Assembly (NCBI GenBank): GCA_021848865.1
Contig: JAJZTO010000162.1
Location: forward strand, 1 to 6,455
From: Myxococcales bacterium
GTDB lineage: Bacteria; Myxococcota; Myxococcia; Myxococcales; Anaeromyxobacteraceae
Length of the DNA stretch: 6,455 bases
Direction of reading: 5' to 3'
Notes under the pieces: model-generated
Database searches by the model: none
Told to the model about the DNA's origin: nothing
What the model saw: only the letters and a program-made list of their open reading frames with translations
In this document: positions 1 to 5,231 of the stretch, piece by piece
How positions within the stretch are numbered: the stretch's first letter is position 1
How the letters are laid out: every line of letters starts with the position of its first letter
Translations under genes and position numbers: made by a program

Positions 1-357
1 CAGGGGATGTTCCAGACGGCCCTGGCGGCGGACGAGGTGATCACCGCCGTCCGCTTCCCCCTGCCCGAGAAGGCGGCCTACGCCAAGTTCCCCCACCCGG
101 CCTCGAAGTTCGCCCTGGTGGGCGTCTTCGTGGCCAAGGGGGCGGGCGGCGTCCGCGTCGCCGTCACCGGCGCCGGCGCCTCGGTCCACCGCTCGGCGCC
201 GCTGGAGAAGGCGCTCGCGGCCCGCTTCGCCCCCGAGGCGCTCGCCGGCGTCGCGGTGCCGGCCGACGGGCTCCAGAGCGATCCCTTCGGCAGCGCCGAG
301 TACCGCGCCCACCTGGTGGCGGTGATGGCCCGCCGGGCGGTGGCCGCGTGCGGCTGA
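1..357 (+). CDS. coxM: CoxM-like FAD-binding subunit of a Mo hydroxylase (C-terminal part, 5' end outside window)
   Basis: The frame is open from the first base, so the true start lies left of the window and the ATG at 7 is internal. About 118 residues are visible and they match the C-terminal domain of the flavin subunit of CO dehydrogenase / xanthine dehydrogenase enzymes. The family pattern is recognisable: an entry segment with DEVITAVRFPLP, the conserved HPASKFALVGVFVA stretch, a VAVTGAG strand, and the closing SAEYRAHLVAVMARRAV helix. In the family this subunit holds FAD and passes electrons from the Fe-S subunit to an acceptor; the visible part is the C-terminal domain, not the main FAD-binding domain. 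It ends in TGA at 355-357, seven bases before the ATG proposed for the ATPase gene, so the two are probably co-transcribed. Which substrate the holoenzyme uses cannot be read from this subunit. Confidence 0.85.
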   Translation, partial: QGMFQTALAADEVITAVRFPLPEKAAYAKFPHPASKFALVGVFVAKGAGGVRVAVTGAGASVHRSAPLEKALAARFAPEALAGVAVPADGLQSDPFGSAEYRAHLVAVMARRAVAACG

Positions 358-364
358 TCCGGGT

Positions 365-1291
365 ATGGGGAGGGACGTGAGCGCGCCCCTCCCCCTGCCG
401 GCCAGCGTCGACCAGGCCCTGGCGCTCCTCGCCGCGCGGAACTACGTCGCCGACCGGGCGCTGGCCACGGCCCTGTTCCTCTCGCTGCGGCTCGGCCGCC
501 CCCTCTTCCTGGAGGGCGAGGCCGGCGTGGGCAAGACCGAGGTCGCCAAGGTCCTGGCCCAGGGGCTCTCGCGCCGCCTCATCCGGCTGCAGTGCTACGA
601 GGGGCTGGACCTGGCCTCGGCCGCCTACGAGTGGGACGTGAAGCGGCAGATGCTGGAGATCCGCGTGGCCGAGGCGGCCCACGAGGTGGGGCGGGAGCGC
701 ATCGAGGAGGGGCTCTACGCCGAGCGCTTCCTGGTGCGCCGGCCGCTGCTGGAGGCGCTGCAGCCCGACCCGGCGGGCCCGCCGGTGCTGCTCATCGACG
801 AGCTCGACCGGACCGACGAGCCCTTCGAGGCCTTCCTGCTGGAGGTGCTCTCCGAGTTCCAGCTCACCATCCCGGAGCTGGGCACGGTGACGGCGCGCGA
901 GCCGCCGCTGGTGATCGTCACCTCCAACCGCACCCGGGAGATCCACGACGCCCTGAAGCGCCGCTGCTTCTACGCCTGGATCGACTACCCCGACGCCGTC
1001 CGCGAGCTGGAGATCGTGCGCCGCAAGGTGCCCGCCGCCGCCGAGCGGCTGGCGCGCGAGGTGGTGGGCTTCGTGCAGGCGCTGCGGACCCGGGACCTCT
1101 TCAAGGTGCCGGGCGTGGCCGAGACCCTGGACTGGACCCAGGCCCTCATCGCCCTGGACCGCACCGCGCTCGACGCCGCGGTGGTCGACGGCACGCTGGG
1201 GGTGCTGCTGAAGTACCAGGACGACATCGCCCGCATCCGCGGCGCCGAGGCCGGGGCGCTGCTGGCCGCCGCCCGGGCGCCGGGCGGGTGA
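365..1291 (+). CDS. coxD: CoxD-like MoxR-family AAA+ ATPase
   Basis: A 308-residue single-domain MoxR-type AAA+ ATPase. Walker A is GEAGVGKT (residues 51-58), Walker B is VLLIDELD (141-148), sensor 1 is TSN (186-188), and a likely arginine finger lies in ALKRR (196-200). Location after coxM and before a VWA gene identifies it as the CoxD type. In Oligotropha CoxD is needed after cofactor insertion for adding sulfur and copper to the Mo site; for other Mo hydroxylases the analogous task is presumed to be ATP-driven active-site maturation. The start is not certain. ATG at 365 has no good ribosome site, but lies close enough to the coxM stop for coupling. An in-frame GTG at 377 is preceded by GGAGGG (369-374), with only two bases between. 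Either start leaves the domain intact. The gene ends in TGA sharing one base with the next ATG. Confidence 0.9.
   Translation: MGRDVSAPLPLPASVDQALALLAARNYVADRALATALFLSLRLGRPLFLEGEAGVGKTEVAKVLAQGLSRRLIRLQCYEGLDLASAAYEWDVKRQMLEIRVAEAAHEVGRERIEEGLYAERFLVRRPLLEALQPDPAGPPVLLIDELDRTDEPFEAFLLEVLSEFQLTIPELGTVTAREPPLVIVTSNRTREIHDALKRRCFYAWIDYPDAVRELEIVRRKVPAAAERLAREVVGFVQALRTRDLFKVPGVAETLDWTQALIALDRTALDAAVVDGTLGVLLKYQDDIARIRGAEAGALLAAARAPGG
369..374 (+). promoter_or_regulatory. Shine-Dalgarno-like GGAGGG inside the proposed coxD start
   Basis: GGAGGG lies inside the first codons of the longer coxD model and two bases before an in-frame GTG at 377. It argues for the shorter start, but the spacing is tighter than usual, so it does not settle the question. 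Confidence 0.35.
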
Positions 1292-2508
1292 TGGAGGCCG
1301 GCGGCCAGCTGGTGGCGCACGTGGTCCGGCTGGCCCGGGCGCTGCGCGGCGCCGGGATGCCGGTGGGCACCGGCCGGGTGCTGGACGCGGTGGGCGCGGC
1401 CGCCGAGGTCGGCGTCTCGGCGCGCCAGGACCTCTACTGGGCGCTCCACGCGGCGCTGGTGAGCCGGGCCGAGCACCGGCCCCTCTTCGACGAGGCCTTC
1501 CGGCTGGTGTTCCGCGAGCCGGCGCCGCTCCCGGCGGGGCTGGAGCTGCTCCTGCCCCGCTCCGGCCTGCCGCCGCCGGAGCGGCGCGAGCCCATCCGGC
1601 GCGTCGCCGAGGCGCTGGCCGTGCCCCGCACCGGCCGGCTGGCGGCCCCGGACCGGGCGCCGGAGGTGGACGCGGCGGCGGCCTGGTCCGATCGGGAGCG
1701 GCTGCGCCACCGCGACTTCGAGCAGATGACGGCGGCGGAGGTGCGCGAGGCCGAGGCGGCGGTGGCCCGGCTCCGGCTCCCGGTCCGGGAGCTGCCCACC
1801 CGCCGCCAGGCCCCCGACCCGCGCGGCCGGCGGCTCGACGCCCGCGCCACCCTGCGCGCCAGCCTGCGGGCCGGCCCCGGCGCCCTGGCGCTGCGCTGGC
1901 GCTCGCCGGCCACCCGCCCGCCGGCGGTGGTGGCGCTGTGCGACGTCTCCGGCTCGATGGCCCGCTACTCGCGGATGCTCCTGCGCTTCCTGCACGCGCT
2001 GGGGACCGGCCGGGGGCGGGTCCACGCCTTCACCTTCGGCACCGGGCTCACCCCGGTGACCCGCCACCTGCGCCACCGCGACGTCGACGCGGCCCTGGCG
2101 GCGGTGGGGCGCGCCGTCTCCGACTGGGAGGGCGGCACGCGCATCGGCGCCAGCCTGCGCGAGTTCAACCTGCGCTGGGCGCGCCGGCTGCTCGGCCAGG
2201 GGGCGGTGGTGGTGCTCTTCACCGACGGCCTCGACCGGGAGGACGGCCGGGGGATCGCCGAGGAGGCGGCCCGGCTGCGCCGCTCCTGCCGCCGGCTGGT
2301 GTGGCTGAACCCGCTGCTGCGCTTCCAGGGCTTCGAGCCCCGCGCCGCCGGGGTGCGGGCCCTCCTGCCCCAGGTGGACGACTTCCGGCCGGTGCACGAC
2401 CTGGCGTCGCTCGAGGCGCTGGCCCGGGCGCTCAGCGCGACGCCGGCCCGCCGGTCCCGCCGGGCCGCGAACGGAGCAGCGACCTCAGCCACTCCCACAG
2501 CGCCCTGA
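1291..2508 (+). CDS. coxE: CoxE-like von Willebrand factor A (VWA) domain protein
   Basis: A 405-residue protein with an N-terminal helical region (about 1-170) and a C-terminal VWA domain (about 205-380). The metal-ion-dependent adhesion site looks complete: DVSGS (218-222), Thr283 in GGTRIG, and Asp312 in TDG. MoxR ATPases and VWA proteins work as pairs, and CoxE partners CoxD in maturing Mo hydroxylase active sites. The ATG at 1291 shares its A with the coxD stop (TGATG, 1289-1293), so translation is probably coupled; the same frame stays open upstream to 592, but that part is a shadow of coxD with arginine/glycine/alanine-rich composition. The last 25 residues (381-405) are low complexity and overlap the tail of the convergent coxG gene. 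Confidence is high for the family and moderate for the exact target enzyme. Confidence 0.9.
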   Translation: MEAGGQLVAHVVRLARALRGAGMPVGTGRVLDAVGAAAEVGVSARQDLYWALHAALVSRAEHRPLFDEAFRLVFREPAPLPAGLELLLPRSGLPPPERREPIRRVAEALAVPRTGRLAAPDRAPEVDAAAAWSDRERLRHRDFEQMTAAEVREAEAAVARLRLPVRELPTRRQAPDPRGRRLDARATLRASLRAGPGALALRWRSPATRPPAVVALCDVSGSMARYSRMLLRFLHALGTGRGRVHAFTFGTGLTPVTRHLRHRDVDAALAAVGRAVSDWEGGTRIGASLREFNLRWARRLLGQGAVVVLFTDGLDREDGRGIAEEAARLRRSCRRLVWLNPLLRFQGFEPRAAGVRALLPQVDDFRPVHDLASLEALARALSATPARRSRRAANGAATSATPTAP

Positions 2509-3037
2509 GGAGGAGCGGCACCACCGCCACGGCCCGCGGCGGCGCGGCCGCCGGCCCGCCGAGCCCGCCGGCCTCCCCCGCCGGGGCGGCCTCCAGCGCC
2601 GCCCGCACGTTGGCGGCGAACTGCGCGAAGAGCTGGTGGGACACCTGCTCGATCATCCCGCGCCCGAGCTGCACCAGCCGGCCGGCGATGTCCACGTCGG
2701 AGCGCACCGACACCTCGGCGCCCCCCGGCGCCTCGGCCACCCGGCTCTCCATCGTCATCCGGGCCGCGCCGGCGCCACCGCTCTCGCGCCCCTCGCCGGA
2801 CATCCGCACCGTCCGGGTGGCGGCGTCCCGCTCCCCGAGCAGCACCTTGCCCCGGTAGGCCACGGTCACCGGCCCGACCTTCACCTTCACCGCGCCCAGG
2901 AAGGTGCGCTCGTCCACCACCTCGGTGAGCTCGGCCCCGGGGAGGCAGGTGACCACGCGGCGCGGGTCCACCAGGAACTCCCAGACCGCCTGGGGCGGGG
3001 CCCGCACCGTGAAGCGCTCCTCGATCCTCGTCGCCAT
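2432..3037 (-). CDS. coxG: CoxG-like SRPBCC-fold protein with C-terminal membrane anchor
   Basis: A 201-residue protein starting at the ATG complementary to 3035-3037. Residues 1-150 look like the CoxG branch of the SRPBCC (START-like) lipid-binding fold: opening pattern RIEERFTVRAPPQAVWEFL, then DPRRVVTCLPGAEL, KVKVGPVTVAYRGKV and a long final helix (120-149). An Ala/Gly/Pro-rich linker (149-168) leads to one hydrophobic segment (about 169-188), the usual membrane anchor. CoxG proteins tether CO dehydrogenase to the membrane, and mycobacterial CoxG has been linked to passing quinone to the enzyme; the same role is inferred here. A good ribosome site, GGAGAGG, sits six bases upstream. It is the last gene of the minus-strand operon, and its final 25 codons overlap the end of coxE on the other strand. 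Confidence 0.88.
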   Translation of the reverse strand: MATRIEERFTVRAPPQAVWEFLVDPRRVVTCLPGAELTEVVDERTFLGAVKVKVGPVTVAYRGKVLLGERDAATRTVRMSGEGRESGGAGAARMTMESRVAEAPGGAEVSVRSDVDIAGRLVQLGRGMIEQVSHQLFAQFAANVRAALEAAPAGEAGGLGGPAAAPPRAVAVVPLLLRALWEWLRSLLRSRPGGTGGPASR

Positions 3038-3039
3038 GG

Positions 3040-3468
3040 TCAGCCTCTCCAGCCGGCCACCGCCTCGGCCAGCGTGTCGAAGGGGAGCAGCACGCAGCCG
3101 TGGCGGCTCCGCACCGCCCCCACCGGCGCGAACAGCGCGGCCCCGCGCCAGCGCCCCTCCGGCGCCGGCGCGCCGGCGGCGAGCAGCGCCGCCACCTGGG
3201 CCCGGGCCGCCCGCAGCTCGGCCTCGCCGGCCCCCGCGGCCGCCCGGGACAGGAAGGAGGCCGAGGCCTGGCAGACCAGGCAGCCGCGCACCCGGTGGGC
3301 CAGGGCGGCGATGCGCCCGGCCTCGAGCCGCACGTCGAAGGCCACCCGGTCGCCGCACAGCGGGTTGTCCCGCTCGGCGGTCGAGGCCGGCGGCGGGAGC
3401 CGGCCCGCGCCGGCCGCCTCCCGTGCCAGCCGGACCAGCTCCTCGTGGTAGATGTCGTCGCCGCTCAC
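3040..3468 (-). CDS. SufU/NifU-like Fe-S cluster assembly scaffold protein
   Basis: A 142-residue protein of the IscU/SufU fold. Key residues are Cys38 and Asp40 in NPLCGD, Cys63 in RGCLVCQASAS, and Cys125 in SRHGC. The spacings (Cys-X-Asp, 25 residues to the second Cys, 62 to the third) equal those I recall for the zinc ligands of Bacillus SufU, and the long gap separates it from IscU-type proteins, which use a His-Cys pair. An additional Cys66 sits three residues after Cys63. SufU accepts sulfur from the desulfurase SufS; no desulfurase is in this window. The start is GTG at 3468, whose bases form GTGA with the stop of the upstream XdhC gene, so reinitiation is likely; a GGAAGG is too far upstream (12 bases) to serve well. 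A role supplying Fe-S clusters or sulfur to the Mo hydroxylase is inferred from position only. Confidence 0.82.
   Translation of the reverse strand: MSGDDIYHEELVRLAREAAGAGRLPPPASTAERDNPLCGDRVAFDVRLEAGRIAALAHRVRGCLVCQASASFLSRAAAGAGEAELRAARAQVAALLAAGAPAPEGRWRGAALFAPVGAVRSRHGCVLLPFDTLAEAVAGWRG
3044..3050 (-). promoter_or_regulatory. Ribosome binding site of coxG
   Basis: On the minus strand this reads GGAGAGG, six bases before the coxG ATG. It overlaps the 3' end of the SufU-like gene and fixes the coxG start, discarding a longer upstream reading frame that is a shadow of that gene. Confidence 0.7.
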
Positions 3469-4169
3469 GGGCCCGGGGCGCCTTCCGGCCGCCGCAGCCG
3501 CCCCACCAGCTGGGCCAGGATGGAGACGGCGATCTCGCCGGGGGAGACCGCGCCCAGCGGGAGGCCCACCGGCCCGTGGATGCGGTCCAGGTCGGCGTCG
3601 GCGAGCCCCTGCCGGCGCAGCCGCTCGCGGCGGGCCGCCTGGGTCTTCTTGCTGCCGAGCGCGCCGACGTAGAAGGCCGGCGAGCGCAGCGCCGCCAGGA
3701 GCCCCGGGTCGTCGATCTTGGGATCGTGGGTCATGGTGACCACCGCGGTGCGGCGGTCGGGGGCCAGCCGCGCCAGCGCCTCGTCGGGCCACTCGGTGGA
3801 GAGCTGCTGCCCGGGGAAGCGCTCGGCGGTGGCGAAGGAGCGGCGCGGGTCCACCACCTGGACGTCGAAGCCGCAGAGCCGGCACATGGGGCCGAGCGCC
3901 TGCGCGACGTGGACCGCCCCCACGATCACCACCCGCACCGGCGGGTTGAAGACGCGCAGGAACCACTCCCGCCCCTCCACCTCGGCGACCTCCGAGCGAT
4001 CCCGCTCCGCCGCCCGGCGCGCCGCCTGGAGCAGCGCGGCGCCGCCCGGCTCGCCGGCCTCGAAGGGGTGGAGCAGCCGCACCTCGCCGCCCGCCAGCTC
4101 GGTGGCCACCACCGCCGGCCGCTTCGCCGCCCGGTCGGCGCGGAGCCTCGCCAGCAGCTCGCGCCTCAC
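3465..4169 (-). CDS. XdhC-family Mo hydroxylase maturation protein, Rossmann-domain part
   Basis: A 234-residue XdhC-family protein. XdhC binds finished molybdenum cofactor, promotes its sulfuration and hands it to the apoenzyme. Residues 1-75 form a short N-terminal region; residues 78-225 are the XdhC C-terminal Rossmann domain with VVIVGAVHVAQAL (80-92), VVDPRR (105-110), THDPKIDDP (147-155), FYVGALGSKKT (166-176) and the closing IHGPVGLPLGAVSPGEIAVS stretch (197-216). The GTG at 4169 is chosen as start because it forms a GTGA overlap with the stop of the preceding gene and has GAGAAGG four bases upstream. An ATG at 4208 would add 13 residues inside that gene. The glycine-rich SVSGGCVE and CGG motifs of the XdhC N-terminal domain are absent here; they are on the neighbouring gene. 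Confidence 0.88.
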   Translation of the reverse strand: MRRELLARLRADRAAKRPAVVATELAGGEVRLLHPFEAGEPGGAALLQAARRAAERDRSEVAEVEGREWFLRVFNPPVRVVIVGAVHVAQALGPMCRLCGFDVQVVDPRRSFATAERFPGQQLSTEWPDEALARLAPDRRTAVVTMTHDPKIDDPGLLAALRSPAFYVGALGSKKTQAARRERLRRQGLADADLDRIHGPVGLPLGAVSPGEIAVSILAQLVGRLRRPEGAPGP

Positions 4170-4486
4170 TCGACCTTCTCCACGTAGATGGCGATGGTGC
4201 CGCCGCAAGCCATGCCCACCTCCCAGGCCTTCTCGTCGGAGACGCCGTACTGGAGCCGCCGGGGCTTGCCGTCGCGGATGGTCTCGAGCGCCTCCAGCAC
4301 CACCGCCGCCTCGACGCAGCCGCCCGAGACCGAGCCGGCGAAGGCCCCCTTCTCGTTCACCGCCAGCTGGCTCCCGGCCGGCCGCAGCGCCGAGCCCCAG
4401 GTGCTGGTCACGGTGGCCAGCGCCACCCCCAGCCCGGCGTCGCTCCAGGCCTCGGCCTGGTCCAGCACCTCGTCGCCTTCGCTCAT
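4166..4486 (-). CDS. Stand-alone XdhC N-terminal (XdhC_CoxI) domain protein
   Basis: A 106-residue protein made only of the XdhC_CoxI domain. Visible family marks are ALATVTSTWGSALRPAGSQL (23-42), the GSVSGGCVE turn (51-59) and MACGG (92-96) before a final IAIYVEKVE strand. In the usual XdhC this domain is fused ahead of a Rossmann domain; here the two are encoded by adjacent genes joined by a GTGA overlap, so they probably act as a complex in molybdenum cofactor binding and transfer. The conserved cysteines Cys57 and Cys94 may take part in sulfur or cofactor handling (inference). The ATG at 4486 overlaps the stop of the upstream cytidylyltransferase gene as ATGA and is preceded by GGAGGAG at four bases. 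The length fits a complete single domain, so it is not read as a broken gene. Confidence 0.87.
   Translation of the reverse strand: MSEGDEVLDQAEAWSDAGLGVALATVTSTWGSALRPAGSQLAVNEKGAFAGSVSGGCVEAAVVLEALETIRDGKPRRLQYGVSDEKAWEVGMACGGTIAIYVEKVE
4174..4180 (-). promoter_or_regulatory. Ribosome binding site for the XdhC Rossmann-part gene
   Basis: Minus-strand GAGAAGG, four bases before the GTG at 4169. It lies in the last codons of the upstream gene and supports the GTG start over the ATG at 4208. Confidence 0.5.
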
Positions 4487-5082
4487 CGCGCTCCTCCGGC
4501 GAGCCCGGCCCGGGCCCGCTCCCAGTCCTCCGCCACGTCCACGTCGGCCAGCGCCGCGGCCGGCCAGTCCACGAAGGCCGCCCGCTCGGCGTGGCGCCGG
4601 ACCACCGCGCGCCCCCGCCCCTCCCCCTCGCCGCCGGTCAGCTCGCCGAAGAGCGAGCGGTGGTACAGGGTCGGCGGCGCCGCCACGCCGCCGTAGCGGG
4701 CGGTGACCACCGGCGCGCCGGTCTCCCGCCAGCGCGCCTCGACCGCGCGGATCATCCCGGCGCTCACCAGCGGCATGTCGGCGAGCAGGATCACCGCCGC
4801 CGGGCACCCGGCGGGCACGGCCTCGATGCCGGCCGAGAGGGAGCTGCTCATGCCCCGGGCGTGGGCGGGGTTCCGCACCGGCCGGCAGGCGAGGCCGCGC
4901 AGCTCGGCCTCGGCGCGCTCCGCCTCGTGGCCCACCACCACCAGCAGCGGGTCGAGCCCCGCCTCGACGCCGGTGCGGGCCGCTCGCCGCAGCAGGCTCT
5001 CCCCCTCGACCGCGAGCAGGAGCTTGTTCGCGCCCATCCGCGTGGCGGCGCCGGCGGCGAGCAGGATGCCTGCGATGGGCAT
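4483..5082 (-). CDS. mocA: MocA-like molybdenum cofactor cytidylyltransferase
   Basis: A 199-residue nucleotidyltransferase of the MobA/MocA type. The nucleotide-binding loop is LLAAGAATRMGANK (7-20), with LAAG rather than the LAGG typical of the GTP-using MobA. Other marks are VVVGHE (48-53), NPAHARGMSSSLSAG (71-85), and LLADMPLV (99-106) with the metal-binding Asp102. MocA joins CMP to molybdopterin-Mo to give the MCD cofactor, the form used by CO dehydrogenase and most bacterial xanthine-oxidase-type enzymes; the adjacent genes support this over MobA. The start chosen is the ATG complementary to 5080-5082, right before the MPIAGILLAAG strand. A longer frame begins at 5226 but adds 48 Arg/Gly-rich residues from the spacer. 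A short GAGG lies three bases upstream. This is the first gene of the minus-strand operon. Confidence 0.87.
   Translation of the reverse strand: MPIAGILLAAGAATRMGANKLLLAVEGESLLRRAARTGVEAGLDPLLVVVGHEAERAEAELRGLACRPVRNPAHARGMSSSLSAGIEAVPAGCPAAVILLADMPLVSAGMIRAVEARWRETGAPVVTARYGGVAAPPTLYHRSLFGELTGGEGEGRGRAVVRRHAERAAFVDWPAAALADVDVAEDWERARAGLAGGAR
4491..4497 (-). promoter_or_regulatory. Ribosome binding site for the XdhC N-domain gene
   Basis: Minus-strand GGAGGAG, four bases upstream of the ATG at 4486, within the last codons of the cytidylyltransferase gene. It is the strongest ribosome site in the operon. Confidence 0.65.
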
Positions 5083-5085
5083 GTT

Positions 5086-5089
5086 CCTC
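5086..5089 (-). promoter_or_regulatory. Weak ribosome binding site of mocA
   Basis: Minus-strand GAGG (within CGAGGAAC), three bases before the ATG. The spacing is short, but this A/T-richer patch (5083-5100) is the only plausible initiation region in the spacer and supports the start at 5082. Confidence 0.4.
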
Positions 5090-5129
5090 GTGTAGCAAAG
5101 GCGGGCCCGCCGGGCCACAGCGGCCCCCT

Positions 5130-5146
5130 CGCCCCCTTCGGGGGCG
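5130..5146. repeat. Perfect GC hairpin (7-bp stem, TTC loop)
   Basis: CGCCCCC and GGGGGCG flank TTC. A shifted register gives the very stable C(UUCG)G tetraloop with a shorter stem. There is no following T-run on either strand, so it is not a standard intrinsic terminator. It overlaps the left arm of a longer inverted repeat, so only one of the two structures could form at a time. Confidence 0.5.
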
Positions 5147-5196
5147 CCGGTCCCTCCGGGGCGGCGCGTCCGCCGGGCCGCGCGGCGAGGGGACCG

Positions 5197-5226
5197 TTGA
5201 CAGCGGCGCCCCTCCGGGCGCTCCAT
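5197..5226 (+). promoter_or_regulatory. Possible promoter of the methyltransferase gene (TTGACA box)
   Basis: A perfect TTGACA (5197-5202) is followed 18 bases later by CTCCAT (5221-5226), a poor -10 match. If used, transcription would begin at about the GTG start codon, giving a leaderless message, which would agree with the lack of a ribosome site there. The perfect palindrome between the boxes could be an operator. All of this is inference from short motifs. Confidence 0.2.
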
Positions 5227-5231
5227 GCCCG

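Larger units (their letters stand above)
5083..5231. promoter_or_regulatory. Divergent intergenic control region (mocA / methyltransferase) with nested inverted repeats
   Basis: A 149-base spacer between two divergent genes, so it should contain both promoters. It holds a 7-bp GC hairpin with TTC loop (5130-5146), an imperfect 12-bp inverted repeat (GGCCCCCTCGCC at 5122-5133 against 5184-5195, one mismatch), and a 6-bp hairpin GCGCCC-CTCC-GGGCGC (5206-5221). A TTGACA box follows the right arm of the long repeat. No tRNA, small gene or recognisable operator of a known regulator was seen. The extreme GC content makes some of these repeats expected by chance. Confidence 0.5.

Noticed and set aside
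592..1290. Upstream extension of the coxE reading frame
   Set aside because: It lies wholly over coxD in another frame and is Arg/Gly/Ala-rich low complexity, as expected for an out-of-frame reading of GC-rich coding DNA.
985..2397. 470-codon minus-strand open frame opposite coxD and coxE
   Set aside because: Gln/Arg/Gly/Ala-rich shadow caused by the codon bias of the plus-strand genes; no domain recognised.
2444..2467. 7-bp inverted repeat (CGGCCCG / CGGGCCG, 10-base loop) in the coxE-coxG overlap as a two-way terminator
   Set aside because: No T-run on either side, it lies inside both coding regions, and GC-rich inverted repeats of this size are frequent throughout the window.
5093..5111. 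Sigma-54-like GG-N10-GC spacing with TTTGCT on the minus strand ahead of mocA
   Set aside because: Only the GG/GC pair and TTGCT match; the predicted start of transcription would fall at the mocA ATG and exclude its GAGG ribosome site. Such spacing is common by chance in GC-rich DNA.
5083..5226. 48-residue N-terminal extension of the cytidylyltransferase
   Set aside because: The extension is Arg/Gly-rich, comes from the repeat-filled spacer, and the family begins at MPIAGILLAAG.
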